A DNA stretch of 64,000 nt from Aeromicrobium tamlense (GCF_013408555.1 NZ_JACBZN010000001.1:2604001-2668000), one strand, 5' to 3'. Positions 26,056-34,999 are shown, counted from the stretch's first letter. Numbers and translations: made by a program. The notes: generated by a model not told the origin, from the letters alone.

Positions 26056-26868
26056 TCAGTCCGAGGCGGGCGTGTCCGCGCTCGCCGGGTTGTCCGGCGT
26101 GGCCGGCGGCGTCACGGGCGATGCGGCCGGCGTGGCGGCCTTCGTGGCCTTGCGCGCGGCGGTCTTGCGACCCTGGGCGCTCGCGCGCTTCGCGGTGGAG
26201 GTGGCGCCGGCCTTCTTCGCCGGTGCCTTCGTGGCGGTGGCGGTCTTCTTCGCCGGAGCCTTCTTGGCCGTGGTGGTCTTCGCCGTCGTCGCCTTCTTCG
26301 CGGGCGTCGCCTTCTTCGCGGTCGTGGCCTTCTTCGTGGTCGTCTTCCTCGCCGAGGTCTTCTTCGCGACGGGGGTGACCTCGGCGGCAGGGGCCGTGCC
26401 GGGGACCTCCGCGTCGACCGGTCCACTCGCGTCGGAGGCGGCCAGCGCCTCGCCGGCGAACGAGGTGGTCTCGTCGGCCTTCGCAGGAGCCTTCTTCGTC
26501 GTCTTCTTCGCGGGCGTCTTCCTGGCGCTGCGGGCGGCCGAGCCGAGGGGGTCGCCGTGCGCGGCCTCCACCGGGGAGTCCGTGGGTCGCGAGGGCTCGG
26601 CCGGCGCGGGGGTGGGCTCGGCCGGCGGCGGCGTCGCGGTGGAGCCCGGCTTGACCACGTCGGGCGCCAGGCGCGCCACCATCGCGGTGAGGTCGGCGAT
26701 CTGCTTCGCCGTGGTCTCGCGCACCTGCGCCAGCTCCTCGCGGACCTTCCTGATCTCCGACGAGGTGGACTTGGTGGCCGCCTTGCGGACCTTCTTCAGC
26801 TCACCGCGGAGGTCGTTGATCGTGGAGATCGTCTCGCGGAGCTTCTTCTCGACCTTGCTCGTGGCCAT
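26056..26868 (-). CDS. Coiled-coil protein with lysine-rich histone H1-like tail
   Basis: A 270-residue protein in three parts: a predicted coiled coil (about 3-70, KVEKKLRETISTINDLRG onward with heptad leucines and isoleucines), a Pro/Glu-rich linker (about 75-110), and a C-terminal half dominated by KKAT, AKK and TTAKK repeats (about 115-245) with a Pro/Ala/acidic end. The repeats resemble the tails of eukaryotic H1 and bacterial HupB or AlgP-like nucleoid proteins, but there is no HU domain. It may bind DNA or RNA through the tail and oligomerise through the coiled coil. TAGGCT near 26905 and a leader with GAGAGGA precede the ATG. Confidence 0.7.
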   Translation of the reverse strand: MATSKVEKKLRETISTINDLRGELKKVRKAATKSTSSEIRKVREELAQVRETTAKQIADLTAMVARLAPDVVKPGSTATPPPAEPTPAPAEPSRPTDSPVEAAHGDPLGSAARSARKTPAKKTTKKAPAKADETTSFAGEALAASDASGPVDAEVPGTAPAAEVTPVAKKTSARKTTTKKATTAKKATPAKKATTAKTTTAKKAPAKKTATATKAPAKKAGATSTAKRASAQGRKTAARKATKAATPAASPVTPPATPDNPASADTPASD

Positions 26869-26939
26869 CGGGGATCCTCTCGGTGGTGCGGAGTCGGTGC
26901 TGCCAGCCTAGGAGGATCGGGGCTCACCCGCCTGCCGCG

Positions 26940-27833
26940 TCAGCGCGTGCCGGCCTCGGTGCGGCCGCGGTCGATCGAGCCGTCGGGCTTCCACCCGGGC
27001 GGCCCGAGCACGTAGCCCACGCGCTCGCGCCACGACGACGCCGCACGGACGTCGGCGGCCATCTTGCGGTAGTCGCCGTACTGCAGCGTCAGCAGGTTGT
27101 ACGTCTCGACCGGGTGGGTGAGGCCGTAACGCGGCCGGTGCAGCTCGGCCTGGAACGTGCCGAACAGCCGGTCCCAGACGATGAGGATGCCGCCGTAGTT
27201 CTTGTCCAGGTACTCCGGATCCGAGCCGTGGTGCACGCGGTGGTGCGAGGGCGTGTTGAACACCCACTCGATCGGCCGCGGCAGCTTCCCGACGACCTCG
27301 GTGTGCACGAAGAACTGGTAGATGAGGTTGATCGCGAAGGCGGCGAACAGGGTCCACGGCGCGAAGCCCAGCAGCGGCAGCGGCAGCCAGAAGAAGAACT
27401 CGAACCACGGATTCCACTTCTGCCGCAGGGCGGTGCCGAAGTTCATGAACTCGCTGGAGTGGTGCGCCTGGTGTCCGGCCCAGCCGATCCGCACGCGGTG
27501 GCTGAAGCGGTGGTGCCAGTAGTAGCAGAAGTCCAGGCCCACGATCAGGGCCGGCCAGTACCACCACGCACCGGTGTCGAGCTCGAACAGCGCGAAGTGC
27601 GCGAACACGAAGACGAAGGCGAAGAACGTGATGATCTTGAAGACCGTGAGGAACAGGATCGAGCCGACGCCCATCGAGATGGAGGTCCGTGCGTCCTTGA
27701 GCGCGTAGCCGGTGACGTTGTCGTCGTGGTCGAGCCACTTCAGGGCCGCCAGCTCGATCGCGATGCTCAGCAGGAAGAACGGCACCGCGTACGTCAGCGG
27801 GTTCTTCATCGGGTCCAGGAGTTCGGCCAGCAC
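26940..27833 (-). CDS. Sterol desaturase / fatty acid hydroxylase superfamily protein
   Basis: A 297-residue membrane protein with about five hydrophobic segments and the eight-histidine di-iron signature of the family: HHRFSH (about 115-120), HQAHHSS and, near residue 200, HHRVHHGSD, plus a preceding His in FFVHTEVVG. Such enzymes hydroxylate or desaturate fatty acids, sterols or ether lipids using oxygen; the substrate here is unknown. GTG 27833 is supported by TATCGT (27840-27845) 6 nt upstream. It is divergent from an SDR gene with a 42-bp gap, which may act in the same lipid pathway (inference). Confidence 0.88.
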   Translation of the reverse strand: MLAELLDPMKNPLTYAVPFFLLSIAIELAALKWLDHDDNVTGYALKDARTSISMGVGSILFLTVFKIITFFAFVFVFAHFALFELDTGAWWYWPALIVGLDFCYYWHHRFSHRVRIGWAGHQAHHSSEFMNFGTALRQKWNPWFEFFFWLPLPLLGFAPWTLFAAFAINLIYQFFVHTEVVGKLPRPIEWVFNTPSHHRVHHGSDPEYLDKNYGGILIVWDRLFGTFQAELHRPRYGLTHPVETYNLLTLQYGDYRKMAADVRAASSWRERVGYVLGPPGWKPDGSIDRGRTEAGTR

Positions 27834-27875
27834 CCCACCACGATACGCCGTCGTCTGTGACTACGATCACAGCCC

Positions 27876-28697
27876 ATGGGCATCGATCCGGCGGGTCAGG
27901 TCATCGTCATCACGGGGTCCTCGAGCGGCATCGGCGCCGCGGCCGCGCACCGGCTCGCCGCGCGGGGCGCCACCGTGTGCCTGCTGGCCCGTCGCGCCGA
28001 CGAGCTGGCCGCCGTCGCCGAGGCGATCCGGGGTTCCGGAGGCGACGCGCACGCCTATCCCGTCGACCTCACGGACGACGCCGCCGCGCGCGATGTCGTC
28101 GGGCGGGTCCTGGCCGAGCACGGCCGCATCGACGTGCTCGTGAACAACGCGGCGCGCTCCATCCGGCGGCCGATCACCGCATCGCTCGACCGCCTCCACG
28201 ACCACGAGCGCGTCATGGCCATCAACTACTTCGCGGCCGTGCGGCTCATCTCGCTCGTGCTGCCGTCGATGCTCGAGCAAGGGCGCGGGCACGTCACGAT
28301 CAGCTCCACGCTCTCGACCCAGGTGCCGATCCCCCTGTTCTCGGCCTACCTGGCCAGCAAGAGCGCGCTCGAGTCCTACCTGCGGTCACTGTCGGCCGAG
28401 CTCGGCCACCGCGGCATCACCACGACGGTCGTGCACTTCCCGATGGTGCGCACCGAGATGTCGGGCGGCACCGAGATCTACCGCGCGATGAGGATGATGG
28501 GTCCGGACGAGGCGAGCCGCTGGATCGAGCGCGCCGTCGTCTCGCGGCCCTCGCGCGTGACGAGCGCGTTCGGCGTCGCCGGCGAGACCTCGATGGCGCT
28601 GCTGCCCGGCGTCGTCACGCGCGCGACGGCGCCGTTCTTCCGGCGCATGGACCGCAACCTCGCCCGTCGTGCCGCCGCCGGGGACGTGCACGAGTAA
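27876..28697 (+). CDS. SDR family oxidoreductase
   Basis: A 273-residue short-chain dehydrogenase. The cofactor motif VVITGSSSGIGAAAAHRL begins near residue 8, followed by CLLARRADEL (Arg after strand 2 suggests NADP), DVLVNNAARSIRR, catalytic Ser in TISSTLSTQVP and Y-x-x-x-K as AYLASKSALES. The C-terminal 60 residues (LLPGVVTRATAPFFRRMDRN) are basic and hydrophobic, as in SDRs that act on lipids such as acyl-CoA reductase or YqjQ-like groups. The substrate is not known. TACGAT (27862-27867) lies 8 nt before the ATG. Confidence 0.85.
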   Translation: MGIDPAGQVIVITGSSSGIGAAAAHRLAARGATVCLLARRADELAAVAEAIRGSGGDAHAYPVDLTDDAAARDVVGRVLAEHGRIDVLVNNAARSIRRPITASLDRLHDHERVMAINYFAAVRLISLVLPSMLEQGRGHVTISSTLSTQVPIPLFSAYLASKSALESYLRSLSAELGHRGITTTVVHFPMVRTEMSGGTEIYRAMRMMGPDEASRWIERAVVSRPSRVTSAFGVAGETSMALLPGVVTRATAPFFRRMDRNLARRAAAGDVHE

Positions 28698-28784
28698 CGT
28701 GGGTCACAGCGACCACCACCCCCGGTCGCGCACCAACCACACCGACAGGCCGGCACCACCCCCGCCGACCCAGGAAGAGGGAAC

Positions 28785-29861
28785 ATGAGCACGCCCAGCA
28801 GCTTCGGCACCCACCACGAGCAAGTGGTCTTCTGCCACGACGAGGCCTCCGGACTCCGGGCGATCATCGCCCTCTACTCCACGGCCCTCGGGCCCGGCCT
28901 GGGCGGCACCCGCTTCTTCCCGTACGCCAGCGAGACCGACGCGCTCGCCGACGTCCTCAACCTCAGCCAGGGCATGGCCTACAAGAACGCGCTCGCCGGG
29001 CTCGACCTCGGCGGCGGCAAGGCCGTCATCATCGGCGACCCGCACACCGACAAGTCCGAGGCGCTCCTGCGCGCCTACGGCCGCTTCGTGCAGACGCTCA
29101 ACGGCCGCTACTTCACCGCGTGCGACGTGGGCACCTACTCGGCCGACATGGACGTCATCGCCCGCGAGTGCGACTACGTCACGGGCCGCACGGTCGACCA
29201 CGGCGGCGCCGGCGACTCCAGCGTCCTGACCGCCTTCGGCGTCTACCAGGGCATGCGCGCGGCCGCCCAGTTCACGTGGGGCGGCACGTCGCTGGCCGGC
29301 AAGCGGGTCGGCATCGCCGGCGTCGGCAAGGTCGGCCGCCACCTCGCCGAGCACCTCGTCGAGGAGGACGCCCGGGTGGTGGTCACCGACATCGACGCCG
29401 AGGCCGTGGCGCGCCTGCGCGACCGCTTCCCGTCCCTCGAGGTCGCCGGCTCCACGGAGGAGCTGATCGCCGCCGACCTCGACGTCTACGCCCCGTGCGC
29501 GCTGGGCGGCGCGCTGAACGAGGTCTCCGTCGAGGCGCTGACGGCGAAGGTCGTCGCCGGTGCGGCCAACAACCAGCTGGCCCACGACGGCATCGGCAAG
29601 CTGGTCGCCGACCGGGGCATCGTCTACGCGCCCGACTACTGCGTGAACTCCGGCGGCGTCATCCAGGTGGCCGACGAGCTCGACCCGAGCGGCTTCTCCT
29701 TCGACCGCGCCAAGGCGCGCGCCACCGGGATCTTCGACACCACGCTCGCCGTCCTCGAGCGCTCCGCCGCCGAGGGGATCACCACGGCCGAGGCCGCCGA
29801 CCGCCAGGCCGAGCAGCGGATCCGCGAGATCGGGCGGCTGAGCCAGATCCACCTGGGCTGA
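28785..29861 (+). CDS. Glu/Leu/Phe/Val dehydrogenase (valine/leucine dehydrogenase type)
   Basis: A 358-residue NAD-dependent amino acid dehydrogenase that oxidatively deaminates branched-chain amino acids. The catalytic region [20 protein letters not shown] leads to the lysine in [14 protein letters not shown]; the Rossmann motif is [17 protein letters not shown] with an acidic residue in [10 protein letters not shown] favouring [14 protein letters not shown] and [15 protein letters not shown] are the usual substrate-loop segments. The 358-residue length is that of Leu/Val dehydrogenase, not of glutamate dehydrogenase. A GAAGAGGGAAC ribosome site precedes the ATG within an 87-bp gap after the SDR gene. 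Confidence 0.9.
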   Translation: MSTPSSFGTHHEQVVFCHDEASGLRAIIALYSTALGPGLGGTRFFPYASETDALADVLNLSQGMAYKNALAGLDLGGGKAVIIGDPHTDKSEALLRAYGRFVQTLNGRYFTACDVGTYSADMDVIARECDYVTGRTVDHGGAGDSSVLTAFGVYQGMRAAAQFTWGGTSLAGKRVGIAGVGKVGRHLAEHLVEEDARVVVTDIDAEAVARLRDRFPSLEVAGSTEELIAADLDVYAPCALGGALNEVSVEALTAKVVAGAANNQLAHDGIGKLVADRGIVYAPDYCVNSGGVIQVADELDPSGFSFDRAKARATGIFDTTLAVLERSAAEGITTAEAADRQAEQRIREIGRLSQIHLG

Positions 29862-29872
29862 GCCGAGGGGCG

Positions 29873-29893
29873 GGCGGGCGGGGCCCGCCCGCC
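29873..29893 (+). terminator. GC-rich hairpin after the amino acid dehydrogenase
   Basis: GGCGGGCGG (29873-29881) pairs with CCGCCCGCC (29885-29893) around a 3-nt loop, 11 bp after the stop. There is no T-tract. It separates the dehydrogenase from the MMPL gene on the same strand. Confidence 0.5.
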
Positions 29894-29930
29894 GTCAGCG
29901 GGAGATAGTTAGATCGCTTAGCCTTCTAGC

Positions 29931-31982
29931 GTGAAACCCGTCGACCATCGGTCCTTCCCCCTCGCGCGCCTCGTGGGCCCGCGCCGATCCATCGTCGTGG
30001 TGCTGCTGGGACTGATCGTCTCCGGTCTGGTCATGGCCTTCGCCCCCGAGCCGACCTCGGGCAACGAGGCCGGCTCGAACCTCCCCGACTCGGCCGAGGC
30101 CTCGCGTGCCGCGGCGCTGCTCGACCAGCTGCCCGAGGCCGACGAGTCCCCCGCGATCGTCGTCTACTCGCGTGACGGGGGCCTGTCGCCGCAGGACCTG
30201 CAGGCGCTCGGCGAGCGCGCGCAGACCCTGGGCTCCGAGCTCGACCTCCAGGCCAGCCCGCCCGTGCCGTCGGAGGACGGCGCCGCCGCGATCGTCGCGA
30301 TCCCGGTGAAGTCCGGCCTGAGCAACGACGAGAACGCCGAGCTGGTCGACCGCATCCGCGAGGTCGCCAAGCAGGACCTGCCCGACGGCGTCACGGCCGA
30401 GGTGACCGGCGCCCCTGCCGTCCAGGCCGACCTCGGTGCCGTGTTCGACGGCGCCGACGTGCGCCTGCTCGCCGTCACCGCCGCGGTCGTCGCGGTGCTG
30501 CTGATCGTCACCTACCGGAGCCCGTGGCTGTGGCTCGTGCCGCTCACCGTCATCGGCATCGGTGACCGCGTGGCCGCGAAGGTGCTCGAGGGCGCCTCCG
30601 GCCTCTTCGGCTTCGAGATCGACGGCTCGATCACCGGCATCACGTCGGTCCTGGTGTTCGGCGCCGGCACCAACTACGCCCTGCTGCTCATCGCCCGCTA
30701 CCGCGAGGAGTTGCGTCGCCACGAGTCCCGCCACGAGGCGATGCGGACCGCCGTCGGCGGCGCCGCACCGGCCATCCTGTCGAGCTCGGGCACCGTGATC
30801 CTCGCGCTGCTCTCCCTGCTGATCGCCGACTCCCCCTTCGTGAGCGGCATCGGCCTGGCCGGTGCCATCGGCCTGGTCATCGCGGTGGCGTTCGCGCTGC
30901 TGATCCTGCCGTCGGCGATGGTGCTGCCGGGCCGCTGGCTCTTCTGGCCGTTCGTGCCCCGCAATGGCGACGACGACCCCAGCGAGCGTGGCTGGTGGTA
31001 CCGCGTGGGCAGGACCGTCACGTCGCGCCCGTGGCCCGTCGCGATCGCCTCGATCGCCGTGCTCGGCGCCATGGCCGCTGGCGCGCTGACCCTCTCGACC
31101 GGTCTCGGCCAGAGCGAGCAGTTCCTCGACACGCCGGAGTCGATCCAGGCCCAGGAGACGCTGCAGGACGCGTTCCCCGCCGGCATCTCGGCGCCCACCA
31201 CCGTGGCGACCACGCCCGACAAGGTCGAGGACGTCACGGCCGCCGCGAACGAGGTCGAGGGCGTCGAGAGCGCCCGCCCCGCCGGCGCCTCCGACGACGT
31301 CGCCGAGGTGCAGGTCGTGCTCTCGGTCGCGCCCGAGAGCGAGCAGGCCCTGAGCACGATCGAGGACCTCCGCAGCGCCGTGAAGGACGCCGATCCCGAC
31401 GCCCTCGTCGGAGGACCGGACGCCCAGGCGCTCGACGAGGCCCAGACCGCCGCCGACGACCGCCTCAAGGTCATCCCGGTGGTGCTGGTGATCGTCCTGC
31501 TGATGCTGCTGATCCTGCTGCGCTCGGTCGTGGCCGCGGTGGTGCTCTGCGCGACCACCGTGCTGTCCTACCTGTCGGCGCTGGGCGTCGGCTGGCTGCT
31601 GTTCGACCACGTGCTCGGCTGGTCGGCGATGGACGTCAGCACGCCGCTGCTCGCGTTCATCTTCCTGGTCGCCCTGGGCGTGGACTACAACATCTTCCTC
31701 ACCGCGCGGGCGCGCGAGGAGATGGCGCTGACGCACGACGCCACCGAGTCGATCGTCAAGGCGCTCGCCGTGACCGGCGGCGTCATCACGAGCGCCGGCG
31801 TCCTGCTGGCCGCCGTGTTCACCGTGCTGGGCGTGCTGCCGCTCGTGCTGCTGGCACAGCTCGGCGTCGTCGTCGGCTTCGGCGTGCTGCTGGACACCGT
31901 GCTGGTGCGCGGTGTCGCGACGCCGGCGCTGGTGGCCCTGTGCGGCCGCCGGTTCTGGTGGCCCAGCCAGCTGTCGCGCTGA
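29931..31982 (+). CDS. MMPL family RND transporter
   Basis: A 683-residue membrane protein with two repeats of one plus five membrane segments and two extracytoplasmic domains (about 45-175 and 385-500), the MMPL arrangement. The proton-relay region of the first half includes VLVFGAGTNYALLLIARYREEL and that of the second VALGVDYNIFLTARAREEM, where the Asp-Tyr pair in GVDYN is characteristic; in the first half the equivalent is GTNYA, so the Asp is Asn. Substrates in this family are lipids or hydrophobic compounds. GTG 29931 follows TAGCCT (29919-29924) by 6 nt. Confidence 0.9.
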   Translation: MKPVDHRSFPLARLVGPRRSIVVVLLGLIVSGLVMAFAPEPTSGNEAGSNLPDSAEASRAAALLDQLPEADESPAIVVYSRDGGLSPQDLQALGERAQTLGSELDLQASPPVPSEDGAAAIVAIPVKSGLSNDENAELVDRIREVAKQDLPDGVTAEVTGAPAVQADLGAVFDGADVRLLAVTAAVVAVLLIVTYRSPWLWLVPLTVIGIGDRVAAKVLEGASGLFGFEIDGSITGITSVLVFGAGTNYALLLIARYREELRRHESRHEAMRTAVGGAAPAILSSSGTVILALLSLLIADSPFVSGIGLAGAIGLVIAVAFALLILPSAMVLPGRWLFWPFVPRNGDDDPSERGWWYRVGRTVTSRPWPVAIASIAVLGAMAAGALTLSTGLGQSEQFLDTPESIQAQETLQDAFPAGISAPTTVATTPDKVEDVTAAANEVEGVESARPAGASDDVAEVQVVLSVAPESEQALSTIEDLRSAVKDADPDALVGGPDAQALDEAQTAADDRLKVIPVVLVIVLLMLLILLRSVVAAVVLCATTVLSYLSALGVGWLLFDHVLGWSAMDVSTPLLAFIFLVALGVDYNIFLTARAREEMALTHDATESIVKALAVTGGVITSAGVLLAAVFTVLGVLPLVLLAQLGVVVGFGVLLDTVLVRGVATPALVALCGRRFWWPSQLSR

Positions 31983-31997
31983 GGGAGCAGCACCGAG

Positions 31998-32027
31998 ACC
32001 CGTGGGGCACACAGGTGCCCCACGGGT
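31998..32027. terminator. Bidirectional terminator between MMPL and DUF3073 genes
   Basis: A perfect 13-bp stem, ACCCGTGGGGCAC (31998-32010) and its complement (32015-32027), encloses ACAG. It lies 15 bp after the MMPL stop and faces the convergent DUF3073 gene. Confidence 0.85.
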
Positions 32028-32079
32028 GACGATTCGGTGGGTTCCGCCCGAGGGCGGGGAGAGACGTCTGCCCTACCGC

Positions 32080-32256
32080 TCAACTGGCGGCAGGGCCTCC
32101 CAGTTTCTTGGCGAGATCAGCGTACTGATCCGGGATGGGATCCCCGGACTCTCCGTGAAGTTCTCGTTCGAGATCATTGAAGTCAGTGTCCAATGTCCGA
32201 TACTTGAGATCGCGAGCGACCTTGGTCTGCTTCGCTTTGGCACGGCCGCGGCCCAT
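32080..32256 (-). CDS. DUF3073 domain protein
   Basis: A 58-residue basic-then-acidic protein: MGRGRAKAKQTKVARDLKY, then TLDTDFNDLERELHGES and DQYADLAKKLGG. This matches the small actinobacterial DUF3073 family, which sits next to purM in mycobacteria (Rv0810c) and Streptomyces. The basic N-terminus could bind nucleic acid; no function is known to me. A CATACT box (complement of 32287-32292) and a GAGGGGG ribosome site precede the ATG, so this small gene has a short leader unlike most genes around it. Confidence 0.85.
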   Translation of the reverse strand: MGRGRAKAKQTKVARDLKYRTLDTDFNDLERELHGESGDPIPDQYADLAKKLGGPAAS

Positions 32257-32337
32257 GGGCTCGACCCCCTCGCACTCAGTGGTCCAGTATGTCGTGGTAC
32301 CAGCGTACCCAAACACTCCCAGATCGCATGAAGCGGC

Positions 32338-32364
32338 CCCGGCTCGGCGAGTGCGGGAGCCGGG
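32338..32364 (-). terminator. Hairpin after purM
   Basis: CCCGGCTC (32338-32345) and GAGCCGGG (32357-32364) form an 8-bp stem with an 11-nt loop, 16 bp downstream of the purM stop in the direction of purM transcription. Confidence 0.5.
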
Positions 32365-32380
32365 ATTGCAGCGAATATTC

Positions 32381-33424
32381 TCAGCCGAGGGTGACGGAGC
32401 CGCCCTTGCCGTGCACATCGGCCGCCGCGACCTCGCCCGCGATCCACGCGTCGACGCCCTGATCGGACAGCAGCGAGACCGCCGCGTCGGCCGCGTCCTG
32501 CGCGACGATCGCGACCATGCCGACGCCCATGTTGAGCGCCTGGTCGAGGTCGGCCTGGGATACGCCGCCGAGCTCGCCGACGAGGGTGAAGACGGGCGCC
32601 GGCGTCCACGAGGACCGGTCGAGCCGCACCGACACCGTGTCGGGCAGCACGCGCTCGAGGTTGGCCGCGAGGCCGCCACCGGTGATGTGGGACATCGCGT
32701 GGACCTCGACGCCGTCGGCCAGCGCCAGGCACGGCTTGGTGTAGAGGCGAGTGGGGGTCAGCAGCTCCTCGCCGAGGGTGCGGCCGAACTCGGGCACCTC
32801 GCGGTCGAGCTCCCAGCCGGCCTTCTCGAAGAAGACGTGGCGCACGAGCGAGTAGCCGTTGGAGTGCAGGCCGGACGAGGCCATCGCGATCACGACGTCG
32901 CCGTCGCGCACGAGGTCGGCGCCGAGCAGGCGGTCGGCCTCGACCACGCCGGTGGTGGAGCCGGCGACGTCGTACTCGTCGGCGCCCAGCAGGCCCGGGT
33001 GCTCGGCGGTCTCGCCGCCGAGCAGCGCGGTGCCGGTCTCGGCGCACGCCGCGGCGATGCCCTTGACGATGTCGGCGATGCGCTCGGGGACGACCTTGCC
33101 GCAGGCGATGTAGTCGGTCAGGAACAGCGGCTCGGCGCCGCAGACGACGAGGTCGTCGACGAGCATGCCGACCAGGTCGAACCCGATCGTGTCGTGGCGA
33201 TCCATGCGCTGCGCGATCGCGACCTTGGTGCCCACGCCGTCGGCGCTGGTGGCCAGCAGGGGGCGGCGGTAGTCCTTCAGGGCCGAGGCGTCGAAGAGGC
33301 CGGCGAAGCCGCCGATGCCGCCGACGACCTCGGGGCGGGTGGCCTTGGCGACCCACTGCTTCATGAGCTCGACCGCGCGGTCGCCCTCTTCGATGGAGAC
33401 TCCGGCGGAGGCGTACGAGGTCAC
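32381..33424 (-). CDS. purM: Phosphoribosylformylglycinamidine cyclo-ligase (AIR synthetase)
   Basis: A 347-residue enzyme forming 5-aminoimidazole ribotide, step five of purine synthesis. The N-terminal glycine-rich segment is GGIGGFAGLFDA, the ATP-site DGVGTKVAIA is intact, and ALLGGETAEHPGLL, ASSGLHSNGYSLVR and SHITGGGLAANLERVLP are the family motifs. Length is typical. The GTG start overlaps the purF stop (GTGA), so purF and purM are coupled, the usual actinobacterial order purF-purM with DUF3073 after it. Confidence 0.96.
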   Translation of the reverse strand: MTSYASAGVSIEEGDRAVELMKQWVAKATRPEVVGGIGGFAGLFDASALKDYRRPLLATSADGVGTKVAIAQRMDRHDTIGFDLVGMLVDDLVVCGAEPLFLTDYIACGKVVPERIADIVKGIAAACAETGTALLGGETAEHPGLLGADEYDVAGSTTGVVEADRLLGADLVRDGDVVIAMASSGLHSNGYSLVRHVFFEKAGWELDREVPEFGRTLGEELLTPTRLYTKPCLALADGVEVHAMSHITGGGLAANLERVLPDTVSVRLDRSSWTPAPVFTLVGELGGVSQADLDQALNMGVGMVAIVAQDAADAAVSLLSDQGVDAWIAGEVAAADVHGKGGSVTLG

Positions 33425-34917
33425 TGGATCACCTTCAGGGGCTCGGTCCCGTTGTGCGGCAGCTCCAGCAGGTGCTTGCCGATGAGGTCGTCGTCCGGCA
33501 GCTCCACCGGGTAGATGCCGTCGAAGCAGGCGCGGCACAGGTTGTCCGCGGGGACGTGCGTCGCCTCGATCAGGTCGTCGAGCGAGACGTAGGACAGGCT
33601 GTCGGCGCCGATCGAGCGGCAGATCTCGTCGACGCTCAGGCCGTTGGCGATCAGCTCGGCGCGCGAGGCGAAGTCGATGCCGTAGAAGCACGGCCACTTC
33701 ACCGGCGGGCTGGAGATGCGCACGTGCACCTCGGCCGCGCCGAACTCGCGCAGCATCCGCACCAGCGCGCGCTGGGTGTTGCCGCGCACGATCGAGTCGT
33801 CGACGACGACGAGGCGCTTGCCGGCGATGACGTCGCGCAGCGGGTTGAGCTTGAGCCGGATGCCGAGCTGGCGGATCGTCTGCGACGGCTGGATGAACGT
33901 GCGGCCCACGTAGGAGTTCTTGACCAGGCCGTGGCCGAACGGGATGCCGCTCTCCTCGGCGTAGCCGATCGCGGCGGGCGTGCCCGACTCGGGCACCGGG
34001 ATCACGAGGTCGGCCTCGACGGGCGCGGTGTTCGCGAGCTTGCGTCCGATCCGCTCGCGCACGCTGAACACGCGCTGCTCGTTGATCGTGGTGTCGGGGC
34101 GGGCGAGGTAGACGTACTCGAAGATGCAGCCCTTCGGCGCGGCCTCGGCGAATCGGCTGCTGCGCAGGCCGTTCTCGTCGATCGCCACGAACTCGCCGGG
34201 CTCGATCTCGCGGATGTACGAGGCGCCGACGATGTCGAGGGCGGCGGTCTCGCTGGCGATGACCCAGCCGCGCTCGAGCCGGCCCAGCACGAGTGGGCGG
34301 ATGCCCTGCGGGTCGCGCGCGCCGTAGAGCGTGGTCTCGTCCATGAAGACGAGGGAGAAGGCGCCGCGCAGCTGCGGCAGCACCTCGAGCGCCGCGTCCT
34401 CGACCGAGCGGTCGCGGTAGGACGCCAGCAGCGAGGCCATGACCGACGTGTCGGTGGTGGCGGTCTCGGCGGAGGCGGACTTCGCGTCGCCCTCGGTGCG
34501 CTCGCGCAGCAGCTGGACGAGCTCGTGGGTGTTGGTCAGGTTGCCGTTGTGGCCCAGCGCGACCGAGCCCTGGGCGGTGGGCCGGAACGTGGGCTGGGCG
34601 TTCTGCCACACGCTGGCGCCGGTGGTGGAGTAGCGCGCGTGGCCGATCGCGATCTGGCCGGCGAGGGACTCCAGGGTGGCCTCGTCGAAGACCTGGGACA
34701 CCAGGCCCATGTCCTTGTAGACGAGGATCTGCCGGCCGTTGCTCACGGCGATGCCGGCCGACTCCTGCCCGCGGTGCTGCAGGGCGTAGAGACCGAAGTA
34801 GGTGAGCTTGGCGACCTCCTCACCGGGGGCCCAGACCCCGAACACGCCACAGGCGTCCTGGGGGCCGGCGTCGCTGGGGTCGAGCTCGTGGGTCAGGAGA
34901 CCATCTCCGCGGGGCAC
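33421..34917 (-). CDS. purF: Amidophosphoribosyltransferase
   Basis: A 498-residue enzyme catalysing the first committed step of purine synthesis, replacing pyrophosphate of PRPP with ammonia from glutamine. Residues 1-22 are a propeptide; the nucleophile is Cys23 in DACGVFGVW. The glutaminase ends near 240 and the PRPP motif VVVDDSIVRGNTQR is complete. Cysteines in KWPCFYGIDF and NLCRACFDGIYP match the iron-sulfur ligands of the Bacillus-type enzyme. GTG 34917 is chosen because TAGACT (34925-34930) lies 7 nt upstream. It is coupled to purM. Confidence 0.95.
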   Translation of the reverse strand: MPRGDGLLTHELDPSDAGPQDACGVFGVWAPGEEVAKLTYFGLYALQHRGQESAGIAVSNGRQILVYKDMGLVSQVFDEATLESLAGQIAIGHARYSTTGASVWQNAQPTFRPTAQGSVALGHNGNLTNTHELVQLLRERTEGDAKSASAETATTDTSVMASLLASYRDRSVEDAALEVLPQLRGAFSLVFMDETTLYGARDPQGIRPLVLGRLERGWVIASETAALDIVGASYIREIEPGEFVAIDENGLRSSRFAEAAPKGCIFEYVYLARPDTTINEQRVFSVRERIGRKLANTAPVEADLVIPVPESGTPAAIGYAEESGIPFGHGLVKNSYVGRTFIQPSQTIRQLGIRLKLNPLRDVIAGKRLVVVDDSIVRGNTQRALVRMLREFGAAEVHVRISSPPVKWPCFYGIDFASRAELIANGLSVDEICRSIGADSLSYVSLDDLIEATHVPADNLCRACFDGIYPVELPDDDLIGKHLLELPHNGTEPLKVIQ

Positions 34918-34983
34918 GGGTCCCAGTCTACCGGCCGTCGGCGCGTTCCCCGACCGGCACCGGAAAGCCGGAATCCTCATTAA

Positions 34984-34999
34984 CAGTCAACCTTGACTG
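34984..34999. promoter_or_regulatory. Palindrome upstream of the acyl-CoA synthetase gene
   Basis: CAGTCAA-CC-TTGACTG is a 16-bp inverted repeat with a 2-nt centre, 70 bp before the ATG and 54 bp from the purF -10 box on the other strand. The right arm also reads TTGACT, a -35-like hexamer, but no -10 sits at the right spacing. It looks like a regulator operator. Confidence 0.5.

Noticed and set aside
26121-26426. Arg/Pro-rich open frames inside the lysine-rich gene
   Set aside because: They are frame shadows of the AAG/GCC repeats in the coding strand and do not encode any known pattern.
29895-29931. Possible operator TTAG...TTAG before the MMPL transporter
   Set aside because: Two TTAG tetramers 9 bp apart and a CTAGC are too short and not symmetric enough to claim a regulator site.
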